From positions 1 through 7,617 of the forward strand of contig JAGLBU010000020.1 in assembly GCA_023146575.1 (NCBI GenBank): a stretch of 7,617 nucleotides of DNA, given 5' to 3'. The position numbers and the translations under genes are program-made. Shown piece by piece: positions 1 through 5,942 of this stretch (position 1 is its first letter; each line of letters begins with the position of its first letter). The notes under the pieces are model-generated. The model saw only the letters and a list, made by a program, of their open reading frames with translations, had not been told where the DNA came from and made no database searches. This DNA comes from Methylococcales bacterium. GTDB lineage: Bacteria > Pseudomonadota > Gammaproteobacteria > Methylococcales > Methylomonadaceae.

Positions 1-171
1 GAATATTGGATTGTTTACCCCAATGATATAGCGATTCATCAATTTATTTTAGATGAAAATAAGCACTATCAATTAAACGCAATGTTTACCGATGACGATG
101 TAGCTACCCCTGCTTTATTTCCTGATTTAAAACTGGAATTAACACAAATTTTTGAGTCCTATGATTATTAA
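1..171 (+). CDS. Uma2 family endonuclease, C-terminal fragment (5' end outside window)
   Basis: The reading frame is open from the first base and ends in TAA, giving 56 residues. It starts with EYWIVYP, followed by a segment rich in beta-strand residues and the ending LFPDLKLELTQIF. This matches the C-terminal end of Uma2-family (DUF820, PD-(D/E)XK nuclease fold) proteins, where EYWIVDP precedes the last strands and a 'LFPGL.L.L..IF' ending is typical. Known of the family: restriction-endonuclease-like fold, often in many copies per genome in cyanobacteria and some gammaproteobacteria, with mostly unknown biological role. The catalytic acidic residues of the central sheet lie upstream of the window, so activity cannot be judged. 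The usual Asp of the VDP motif is Tyr here. Confidence 0.75.
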   Translation, partial: EYWIVYPNDIAIHQFILDENKHYQLNAMFTDDDVATPALFPDLKLELTQIFESYDY

Positions 172-249
172 TTGCTTTAATCAAGCCAGTATATTACAAC
201 TTCTTAACCAACAGCTTTAAAAATTGTCGCGACTGTTTTTTAGGATTAA

Positions 250-531
250 AAAATATTTAAAAAACTACGGACTATTACTTCGACTTTCATAGATTTAACA
301 AAATTAGAAAAAGAAATCGACTCTATTGTCAACTCATCAAACAAAGACAATTTTATCTACGATTTATTGCTTGCTTATAGCTTCCCCAAATCATCAATTA
401 CACGTCTCAAAAAAGGGGATTACAACCAATCAAAAAATGTGGGTGAAATTCTTTGGAAGAAAAAATTTTTCTTTAAAGTGGCGCAAGAGCAAGACTTACA
501 TTTGACCATTGATGAAGCAAAAGAAGATAAA
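250..531 (+). pseudogene. N-terminal remnant of a restriction-modification type DNA methyltransferase, fused to a transposase relic
   Basis: The frame opens after a TAA at 247-249 and has no ATG before the conserved part; the first usual start codon is a TTG at 367, inside the conserved region, so the gene has lost its start. The translation contains FIDLTKLEKEID, then YDLLLAYSFPKSSITRLK, GEILWKKKFFF and DLHLTIDEAKED. From memory of the family, this order is the N-terminal region of large class I SAM-dependent DNA methyltransferases of type II-like restriction-modification systems, before the catalytic domain. The catalytic motifs (NPPY and the SAM-binding loop) are absent because the frame continues directly into transposase sequence at about 523-531. 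What is seen is the fused frame; the methyltransferase assignment is by recalled motif similarity and should be searched. The piece is certainly non-functional as a methyltransferase. Confidence 0.55.
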
Positions 532-971
532 TTACAAGGTCGCTATATGCGAATTGACTCATTAGACTGGTCAGAAAAACCTATGTTCGGCTGGGTAAAA
601 GGACTGGAATTTCCAGTAATTTTTCACCACCAAACCTTTAAAAACAAAGATGGAAGCACAGGTTTACTTTATTTGATTAGCAACGATGTTGATGCAACCA
701 AGGCGACCCTTGAAACAACCTACCAAAAACGGTGGTGCGTGGAGGTCTTCCATAAAAACATTAAATCTATACGGGCTTAGCAAAATCACCCGCTAGAACA
801 GTCAGAACACAAAGTAATCATATTTTTATGTCGTTGTATGCGGGTGCAAAGTTAGAATGTTTAAGCATAAAAAACGGTCTTAATGCCTTTGCGTTAAAAC
901 GTAAATTATACTTAAAAGCTCTCCGTCTGGCATTTGATGAATTACAGATTTTAAAATTGGCTACTGCGTAA
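523..971 (+). pseudogene. IS4-family transposase, C-terminal part, 5'-truncated and frameshifted
   Basis: From about 523 the frame reads QGRYMRIDSL, WVKGLEFPV, NKDGSTG and YQKRWCVEVFHKNIK. The last is an exact Y-x2-R-x3-E-x6-K signature (Y codon 721, E codon 742, K codon 763), the hallmark of IS4-family DDE transposases and the site of the catalytic Glu. The frame breaks just after 768: it runs into TAG at 778-780, while the next frame from 771 continues the homology as TGLAKSPARTVRTQSNHIF and on to LKLATA, ending with TAA at 969-971. Restoring one base (an Asn codon giving SNTGLAKSP) repairs it, so a one-base deletion is the simplest explanation. The N-terminal half, including the two catalytic Asp residues, is missing and replaced by methyltransferase-like sequence. 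The long open frame 367-780 is this chimera, not an intact gene. Confidence 0.85.
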
Positions 972-1204
972 CATTAGATACTAATAAAAAAATCCAACTC
1001 GTAAGACGGGTAATTCGTTGGTTTTGTAGAATGGGTTTCGCTTTACCCAAACAGGGTTTATTATCCATACAAAAAATCCAGCTGACCATTTGAAGCGTCA
1101 TCTTATTTGGGCGTTATGGGTTCAAAGGCGTGTGCATACGAACCCATAATGCCGAGTTGAGCGAATAGTTTTTTTTGTTTTTTTAGAGAGGTCAATTAAA
1201 CAGC
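972..1204. other. Non-coding region between transposase relic and lipoprotein gene, with inverted repeats
   Basis: No convincing open frame is present on either strand. Three inverted repeats are visible: CCAAC (994-998) with GTTGG (1017-1021); TGGGT (1032-1036) with ACCCA (1045-1049); and a 13-base pair at 1111-1152, listed separately. The first part probably includes the right flank of the vanished insertion sequence, but without its left end the terminal repeats cannot be identified. A T-rich stretch (1168-1184) and AGAGAGG precede the next gene. No confident promoter was found. Confidence 0.5.
1111..1152. repeat. 13-bp inverted repeat, hairpin-forming
   Basis: The left arm GCGTTATGGGTTC (1111-1123) and the right arm GAACCCATAATGC (1140-1152) are complementary at 12 of 13 positions, the remaining pair being G-U in RNA, around a 16-base loop. 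No T-run follows at once on the + strand (the next is 17 bases downstream), so it is not a textbook intrinsic terminator. It could be a dispersed intergenic repeat, the trace of a small non-autonomous element, or a leader structure for the gene at 1205. Confidence 0.6.
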
Positions 1205-2203
1205 ATGAAATTTTTAACCCGTTATAAATCATTCCCATTTTTCTTTTTTATAAGTTACTTTATTGTTGCTTGCAATACCTCAATAGCAACCGAGATCGTC
1301 AAAGGACCTGTCTTTTCGGCAGAGGTGATTTTGTCTAGTAAAGCAAAAGAAAAAATGGGGAAACTTAAGGAAAAGATCATCATCTCAAGCGCATTTTCAG
1401 GGACGAGAAAGATTCCTTTTGATGATGCTGAAGGCGATCCTACTGTAATAGAGCTTAAAGAGATAGGGATAGAAATTAACCCTGATGAAACTGCCTATTT
1501 TAATACGGTTAATTTCAAAAAAGAAGAGTTTGATAAAATTATCCTTACTGCTGACGGTGAGCGGGAATATGAATTACTCATTAGTGTGTATAGCGCTCGA
1601 AAAGCACATAAAGACAATTTGCTTACCTGTTCTATCTTTATGGAGGACAATGCTAGTTTATTAGATCATATGCATATAAAGGTTTGGTGTGGACTTATTG
1701 CCGAATCTGTTGCCCCTATCAAAACTGAAGTGATAGGGAAGGCAAAAGCAGAATACCAAAATGCCTTAAAATATTGTATTAAAAAATATAAAGTCGTTAA
1801 TGATATGGTTGTCTCTGGTTGTGTTCTAGAAATTGCTAAAGAATTTAAAGGAACTGAATCAAATCATCCTGCGCCTAAATTAGAAGGTTTGGTCGATACT
1901 GTTGGTGCTTATGGACAGAAAAATGATCGATGGGATTTTAGCTTGGATGAAACCTCAGGTTTTCATTTAATTCACTCAAAGCCTGGTAAAAAATCTGAAA
2001 TTTTTCTAGCGGATCATGTGGAACATGTGAGCGGTAATCGTTATGCTCTTTATGCAAAACCAGTTGATATAAAAAGTAAAAATATTTCCCCTCACTCATG
2101 GGCATTAATCTATAACCTTAAAACGAAGCGCTATGATCTTGAGGTTAAAACGCATGATAAAGCCGCAAAGAAGTGGAAATATGTACTTTTTCCTGCAATT
2201 TAG
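1205..2203 (+). CDS. Putative lipoprotein of unknown function
   Basis: The 332-residue product is not recognised. The N-terminus has basic residues (K2, R6, K8), a hydrophobic stretch at about 10-22 and a lipobox-like IVAC ending at C23, so lipidation by Lgt and cleavage by LspA at C23 are plausible. The mature part is lysine- and glutamate-rich with four further cysteines (C142, C162, C191, C206), enough for two disulfides in the periplasm. The region around 178-200 (KAKAEYQNALKYCIKKYK) looks helical; the last 100 residues alternate like beta strands (DRWDFSLDETSGFHLIHS, ALYAKPVDIK, WALIYNLKTKRYDLEV) and could be a separate small beta domain. The ATG at 1205 is chosen because it directly precedes the signal sequence; an AGAGAGG lies 13 bases upstream, which is a long spacing. 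The gene stands alone, flanked by IS debris upstream and a convergent cupin gene downstream, consistent with accessory DNA. Confidence 0.7.
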   Translation: MKFLTRYKSFPFFFFISYFIVACNTSIATEIVKGPVFSAEVILSSKAKEKMGKLKEKIIISSAFSGTRKIPFDDAEGDPTVIELKEIGIEINPDETAYFNTVNFKKEEFDKIILTADGEREYELLISVYSARKAHKDNLLTCSIFMEDNASLLDHMHIKVWCGLIAESVAPIKTEVIGKAKAEYQNALKYCIKKYKVVNDMVVSGCVLEIAKEFKGTESNHPAPKLEGLVDTVGAYGQKNDRWDFSLDETSGFHLIHSKPGKKSEIFLADHVEHVSGNRYALYAKPVDIKSKNISPHSWALIYNLKTKRYDLEVKTHDKAAKKWKYVLFPAI

Positions 2204-2240
2204 AGCGCTAAATCAAGTCCCATAAATAGAGCCTTGGGCA

Positions 2241-2267
2241 ATAAAAAAGGTGATATTTACTCACCTT
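2241..2267 (-). terminator. Intrinsic terminator for the cupin gene
   Basis: Read on the minus strand, AAGGTGA (2267-2261), a 7-base loop and TCACCTT (2253-2247) form a perfect 7-bp stem that runs into a TTTTTT tract (2248-2243). It lies about 65 bases after the cupin stop codon, in the gap between two convergent genes. On the plus strand there is no T-run, so it should act mainly on leftward transcripts. Confidence 0.6.
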
Positions 2268-2296
2268 CAGAATACGAACTCATCAAAATATCATAA

Positions 2297-2314
2297 GCCT
2301 GATTATGATCAGGC
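2297..2314. repeat. Short perfect hairpin downstream of the cupin gene
   Basis: GCCTGAT (2297-2303) and ATCAGGC (2308-2314) form a perfect 7-bp stem with a 4-base loop, 17 bases after the cupin stop codon on the minus strand. No long T-run follows on either strand. It may stabilise the 3' end of the cupin mRNA or add to the terminator just beyond it. Confidence 0.45.
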
Positions 2315-2330
2315 ATAATGAAATCAAGCT

Positions 2331-2681
2331 TTATTTTATGATTGATTTAGCAAAATTCATTACTCTTTTTAATCGGTTAAAGGCACATTTTACAAAGTTA
2401 CCTCCATCGTGTTTGAAACGTTTTTTAAGGGCTTTTTTCACTTCCCAAGACCCTTTATAGCCTAATGGAAAGACCACTAAATCCCCTGCTTTAAAGGTCG
2501 TTGAAGCACTGCCATCATCAGGGGTTATTTCACACTCACCTTCTAAAATAAGGGCGGTTTCAGTGGTCACGAATTCCCATGAAAAGACTGATACTTCTTT
2601 TTCCCATGTTGGCCAGTGAGCGGCTCCCATTTCTTTTAAAAGGGCTTCACTTGGATTGCTATCAACGGTAATTTCTTTCAT
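2331..2681 (-). CDS. Cupin domain protein (cupin_3 / DUF861-like)
   Basis: A 116-residue single-domain protein. Residues 23-90 carry the compact cupin pattern: WPTWEKEVSVFSWEF, then ETALILEGECEITPDDG, then AGDLVVFPLGYKGSWEV and KKRFK. This is the layout of the small cupin_3 (ureidoglycine aminohydrolase-like) proteins, a six-stranded barrel of about 90-95 residues whose substrates are mostly unknown; the domain does not by itself prove ureide metabolism. The family normally stops soon after the segment equivalent to KKRFK; here a basic tail of about 25 residues follows (to FAKSIIK), with no clear counterpart. The ATG at 2681 has a good AGGAAG ribosome-binding site five bases upstream. The gene lies 93 bases downstream of the nfeD stop codon on the same strand, so co-transcription with qmcA-nfeD is possible but not shown. 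Confidence 0.8.
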   Translation of the reverse strand: MKEITVDSNPSEALLKEMGAAHWPTWEKEVSVFSWEFVTTETALILEGECEITPDDGSASTTFKAGDLVVFPLGYKGSWEVKKALKKRFKHDGGNFVKCAFNRLKRVMNFAKSIIK

Positions 2682-2774
2682 GTTACTTCCTATAGTTAAA
2701 TTTATATCCAGAATCAGAATGATTTGGGCGATGTCATAGTATGCTATTCATCCTCTTTTGCCTATATTTTAACG

Positions 2775-3215
2775 CTAATCAAGTTGAATGACGCTAAAGG
2801 AGCTACCATCGGTAGAGATAATTTCAACGCGCGATCCCTCTGGACAATCTTTTCCTTCAACTTCCCAAAGGGTATCATCAATTTTGATGCGTCCAACCCC
2901 GTTATCAATCGCTTGTACTAAATAATAGCTATGACCCACATAGGCTTGGGTACGTTGATTAAGATAAGGATGATCGGTTTTAATAGGATGAGCGGTCATA
3001 TAGCGTTTCCATGCAAACACGGAGACCATCGACAAAATAGAAAAGGTAAGCAGTTGCATTTGTCCATCCATCGACGGAAACACTAGCACTAAAAGTCCCA
3101 CGATAAAACCTGAAATAGCCATCCATAAAAATAAAAAACCCGGCGATATCATTTCAATACCCAACATAAAAACCGCCGCTACCCACCAATACCAAAACAC
3201 CACATCAATTTCCAT
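2775..3215 (-). CDS. nfeD: NfeD family membrane protein (short form)
   Basis: 146 residues from the ATG at 3215. Three hydrophobic helices occupy roughly residues 5-70 (including FWYWWVAAVFMLGIEM and FLFLWMAISGFIVGLLVLVF), followed by a soluble C-terminal OB-fold-like domain with LNQRTQAYVGHSYYLV, then GRIKIDDTLWEVEG and VEIISTDGSSFSVIQ. This is the short NfeD type (E. coli YbbJ-like), lacking the ClpP-like protease domain of long NfeD proteins. Family knowledge: NfeD proteins are almost always encoded beside an SPFH/stomatin protein and bind it at the membrane. Here the partner lies immediately upstream. A GTG at 3221 overlaps the qmcA stop codon by one base, but ATG 3215 has AAGG at nine bases, a better spacing, and is preferred; using the GTG would add only two residues. 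Confidence 0.9.
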   Translation of the reverse strand: MEIDVVFWYWWVAAVFMLGIEMISPGFLFLWMAISGFIVGLLVLVFPSMDGQMQLLTFSILSMVSVFAWKRYMTAHPIKTDHPYLNQRTQAYVGHSYYLVQAIDNGVGRIKIDDTLWEVEGKDCPEGSRVEIISTDGSSFSVIQLD

Positions 3216-3220
3216 AACCA

Positions 3221-4138
3221 CTAACCTTTTTTCTCAAAAATTTCTTTTGCAATCGCACCAACACCCCCTAATGAACCAATGACATTGGATGCTTCTAGGG
3301 GCATTAAGATTAATTTACTGTTTTCAGCGGAGGCTATATCTTTTAACGATTCGATGTATTTTGTAGCAACAAAATAGTTAATCGCTTGTATGTCGCCTTC
3401 GGCAATTGATTTGGAAACCATTAAAGTGGCATTCGCTTCGGCTTTCGCTAAACGCTCACGCGCATCGGCATCTCGAAACGCCGATTCTTTTCGCCCTTCG
3501 GCTTCTAAAATAGCCGATTGTTTTTCGCCCTCTGCCCGTAAAATTTCAGATTCTCGCTCCCCTTGTGCTTCTAAAATAACCGCTCGTTTTAAACGCTCGG
3601 CTTTCATTTGTCGCCCCATCGCTTCGACTAAATCCTTGGGAGGGGCAATGTCTTTGATTTCAATTCGATTAATTTTAACCCCCCACGGTTTTGTGGCACT
3701 ATCGACAACGTTTAAAAGTTTTGAATTAATTTCATCGCGTTTTGAAAGTAGTTCATCTAAATCCATTGACCCCATAACCGTCCGAATATTGGTCATCACT
3801 AGATTTAAAATCGCGTTGTGAAGATCATTCACCTCATAGGCTGCTTTTGCCGCATCAACAATATGAAAAAAGACCACCCCATCAACCGTTACCATCGCAT
3901 TATCTTTGGTGATAATTTCTTGCGAAGGTACGTCGGATACCTGTTCCATCATATTTAATTTATGCCCGACTCGATAAACAATCGGAATAATAATATTTAG
4001 CCCAGGGGTTAAGGTGGTCGTGTATTTTCCAAACCGCTCAACCGTATACTGAACCCCTTGAGGCACCGATTTAACACTTAACACCATTCCTAAAATGGCA
4101 ATCAACAACAACGCCAATACAAATAAACCAAACCCCAT
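3221..4138 (-). CDS. qmcA: SPFH/band 7 (stomatin-like) membrane protein, QmcA type
   Basis: 305 residues, the usual length for QmcA/paraslipin-type proteins. Residues 3-20 form one N-terminal membrane anchor. The SPFH domain follows (about 24-180), with QGVQYTVERFGKYTTTLTPG, then PSQEIITKDNAMVTVDGVVF, NIRTVMGSMDLDELLSKRD and VKINRIEIKDIAPP, all standard for the family. Residues 180-245 are a charged coiled coil with 11-residue repeats, and the C-terminus has a Gly-rich segment (SLGGVGAIAKEIF). Family knowledge: such proteins assemble into large membrane cages or microdomains that organise or regulate proteases such as FtsH; E. coli QmcA pairs with YbbJ (NfeD). The ATG at 4138 is preceded by GAGGT at eight bases. 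The stop codon overlaps the alternative GTG of nfeD, which implies translational coupling. Confidence 0.93.
   Translation of the reverse strand: MGFGLFVLALLLIAILGMVLSVKSVPQGVQYTVERFGKYTTTLTPGLNIIIPIVYRVGHKLNMMEQVSDVPSQEIITKDNAMVTVDGVVFFHIVDAAKAAYEVNDLHNAILNLVMTNIRTVMGSMDLDELLSKRDEINSKLLNVVDSATKPWGVKINRIEIKDIAPPKDLVEAMGRQMKAERLKRAVILEAQGERESEILRAEGEKQSAILEAEGRKESAFRDADARERLAKAEANATLMVSKSIAEGDIQAINYFVATKYIESLKDIASAENSKLILMPLEASNVIGSLGGVGAIAKEIFEKKG
3452..3583 (-). repeat. Four tandem 11-residue coiled-coil repeats inside qmcA
   Basis: Residues 186-229 read as AVILEAQGERE, SEILRAEGEKQ, SAILEAEGRKE and SAFRDADARER: four consecutive 11-residue units with the pattern (S/A)-x-I-L-x-A-x-G-x-x-x. An 11-residue (hendecad) period gives a nearly straight, right-handed coiled coil, as known for the stalk region of SPFH proteins. 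The fourth unit is degenerate. The corresponding DNA is a diverged tandem repeat with a 33-base period. Confidence 0.8.
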
Positions 4139-4249
4139 AATTTTTACCTCAATGTGTTAAATAATAAATTCAATTAGTTGCAAATAAATAACGCCTGCTT
4201 AATAATAATCCATCCTTATCCTCTGTGTATATGACTAATTGGTAAAATT

Positions 4250-4522
4250 ATGATGACTTATGCCGCGATTAATATTCTTATTTTAAGCGCTTTTCTATTA
4301 ATTGTAGGGTTGTATAAACCTAAATTTTTATTATTTTGGCAAGATAAGCCCAAACGTTTAACCATTATTATCATTTGTAGCATTTTGCTGATGATCGGCG
4401 GCACACTGTTTGGAGAAGGTACCCGTCAAAAGCAAATCGCAAAAGAAGCTGAGATAAAAGCCAAAGCTCCTCAAGCGCCGTCAAAACCTGAATCTGATGT
4501 TCCAGTAACAAATATTAAATAA
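4250..4522 (+). CDS. Small two-helix membrane protein of unknown function
   Basis: 90 residues, family not recognised. Hydrophobic helices lie at about 4-22 (INILILSAFLLIVGL) and 37-55 (RLTIIIICSILLMIGGTLF), joined by a basic, aromatic loop (YKPKFLLFWQDKPKR). The C-terminal 35 residues are soluble, rich in Lys, Glu, Ala and Pro, and look disordered. By the positive-inside rule the basic loop should be cytoplasmic, which would place both termini outside. Two adjacent ATGs (4250 and 4253) are possible starts; neither has a strong ribosome-binding site (GGTAAA only). The gene diverges from qmcA across 111 bases and ends 128 bases before the transporter gene on the same strand. Real coding is supported by the clean membrane topology, but expression is uncertain. 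Confidence 0.6.
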   Translation: MMTYAAINILILSAFLLIVGLYKPKFLLFWQDKPKRLTIIIICSILLMIGGTLFGEGTRQKQIAKEAEIKAKAPQAPSKPESDVPVTNIK

Positions 4523-4650
4523 AAAATGAGTAAAAGAAAGGCTAAATTAGATCACAGTTACGTAAAAATAGTGTAATTAAGTCAATCAGGACTTGACAAA
4601 AAAACCGATCCTAGAGAGCATGTCTTTTTTTAATAAATTTTGAGCTTTCC

Positions 4651-5913
4651 TTGAACGACATCCCTCTTAGTCTCTTATTTGGTATTCTTGTAGTTCTTCT
4701 CCTGCTTTCTGCTTTTTTTTCAGGTTCTGAAACCGCATTAATGACGTTAAATCGTTATCGATTACAGTATCTCGTCAAACAAAAACATGGTGGTGCAATT
4801 AAGGCTAACCGCTTATTGCAACGACCAGAGCGGTTGATTGGCTTGATTTTGTTGGGCAATAACTTTGTTAATATTCTTGCCTCCTCGCTCACCACTGTTA
4901 TTGCGATCAAAATGGCCAATAATTATGGAATGCCAACGGAACAAGCCATCCCAATTGCTGCAGGTGTTCTGACCTTATTGGTGTTAATTTTTTCAGAAGT
5001 AACACCTAAAACCTTAGCGACGATTAAACCTGAAGCGTTGGCTTTTCCTGCGGCATGGGTTTACAGTCCCATGTTAAAGCTTTTTTACCCGATTGTTTGG
5101 GTGGTTAATGCGATTGTAGCGGTATTGCTGAAAATTTTAGGGGTTAATAGTGCCAAAAAGCAACAAGACCGTTTAGGAAAAGAAGAGTTAAAAAGTATTT
5201 TGTCAGATGCAGGCGATATTATGCCTGTGCGTTATCAAAATATGTTACTGGGTGTATTAGATTTAGAATCTGCCACGGTCGAAGACATTATGACCCCGCG
5301 TAACGAAATTATAGGCATTGATTTGGATGATTCTATTGAGGATATTTGCCAACAAATTTTAGCCAGTCCGCATACCCGACTGCCTGTTTATCGAACTAGT
5401 ATTGATCGTGTTATTGGTTTTTTACATTTACGAAAAGTATTGGTTTCTTTAAATGATGCTAATTTTGATAAAAAGAAATTAATCGCGAACCTTCTTAAAA
5501 CTTCTTTTGTCCCCGTTAGCACCTCTTTGCATAAGCAAATGCAGAGCTTTAAAGCCCAAGAGCGGCGTATTGCATTAGTGGTAGATGAATATGGGGATGT
5601 ACTAGGCTTGGTGACCTTGGATGATTTGTTACAAGAAATTGTAGGCGAATTAATTACTGAAGAAGCCAATGTGAAAGCGCAAGATGATGGCGGCTATTTA
5701 GTCGATGCCAGTGTCACCATTCGTGAGCTTAACCGTATTACTCATTGGTCATTGCCCACAAAAGGTCCTAAAACCTTAAATGGTTTAATCATTGAATTTA
5801 TGGAAATGATTCCTGAGGCAGGAACCAGTCTAAAATTACATGGCTTTTTAATCGAAATAATAGAATGCGATAAAAAAGCGATTCGTGAAGTACGGTTTCA
5901 CCCACTAAAATAA
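4651..5913 (+). CDS. corB: CNNM/CBS-pair transporter, CorB/YfjD type (HlyC/CorC family)
   Basis: 420 residues with the full three-part layout. The DUF21/CNNM membrane domain (about 1-190) has hydrophobic helices near 5-23, 62-85, 100-115 and 135-163 and the signature SGSETALM (24-31), plus GNNFVN and SEVTPKTLA. A CBS pair follows (about 209-335) with the linking EDIMTPRNEI at its start, HTRLPVY, and VVDEYGDVLGLVTLDDLLQE in the second CBS. The C-terminal CorC_HlyC domain (345-420) contains LNGLIIEFM and ends the protein at the normal place. Family knowledge: CorB proteins bind Mg-ATP through the CBS pair and transport Mg2+ or take part in its homeostasis; the substrate here is inferred. Start is TTG at 4651, giving LNDIPLSLLFG, the usual N-terminus; only a weak TGAG lies at six bases and no in-frame ATG is available upstream. 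The 3' end converges on the hvfA-like gene with a 22-base gap. Confidence 0.92.
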   Translation: MNDIPLSLLFGILVVLLLLSAFFSGSETALMTLNRYRLQYLVKQKHGGAIKANRLLQRPERLIGLILLGNNFVNILASSLTTVIAIKMANNYGMPTEQAIPIAAGVLTLLVLIFSEVTPKTLATIKPEALAFPAAWVYSPMLKLFYPIVWVVNAIVAVLLKILGVNSAKKQQDRLGKEELKSILSDAGDIMPVRYQNMLLGVLDLESATVEDIMTPRNEIIGIDLDDSIEDICQQILASPHTRLPVYRTSIDRVIGFLHLRKVLVSLNDANFDKKKLIANLLKTSFVPVSTSLHKQMQSFKAQERRIALVVDEYGDVLGLVTLDDLLQEIVGELITEEANVKAQDDGGYLVDASVTIRELNRITHWSLPTKGPKTLNGLIIEFMEMIPEAGTSLKLHGFLIEIIECDKKAIREVRFHPLK

Positions 5914-5942
5914 CCCCAGCCTTAATTGAAGCGAGTTATTTT
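5907..5942. terminator. Possible bidirectional terminator between convergent genes
   Basis: AAAATAAC (5907-5914) and GTTATTTT (5935-5942) are perfectly complementary with a 20-base loop, and the right arm continues into a T-run on the plus strand while the left arm starts with A's. The stop codons of both convergent genes lie inside the arms. The stem is AT-rich and the loop large, so it would be a weak terminator; no better candidate exists in the 22-base gap. Confidence 0.3.

Noticed and set aside
2724..2921. 65-codon open frame on the plus strand
   Set aside because: It overlaps the nfeD 3' end on the opposite strand, has no ribosome-binding site and encodes no recognisable pattern; a shadow of the nfeD coding sequence.
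3390..3821. 143-codon open frame antisense to qmcA
   Set aside because: Its repetitive Ser/Ala/Arg/Lys composition is the mirror of the qmcA coiled-coil repeats; qmcA is clearly the real gene.
4139..4249. Divergent promoters between qmcA and the small membrane protein gene
   Set aside because: Only weak matches such as TTGCAA with TTTAAC on the minus strand; in such AT-rich DNA this is not above chance, although promoters must lie here.
4526..4576. 16-codon frame (MSKRKAKLDHSYVKIV) after the small membrane protein gene
   Set aside because: Too short to support, no ribosome-binding site beyond chance, AT-rich context.
4593..4598. Perfect TTGACA as a -35 box for the transporter gene
   Set aside because: No acceptable -10 box at 15-19 bases; the nearest TAATAA-like sequence is over 30 bases away.
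5388..5669. 93-codon open frame antisense to the transporter gene
   Set aside because: Lies fully within the CBS-pair coding region of corB and has no family features.
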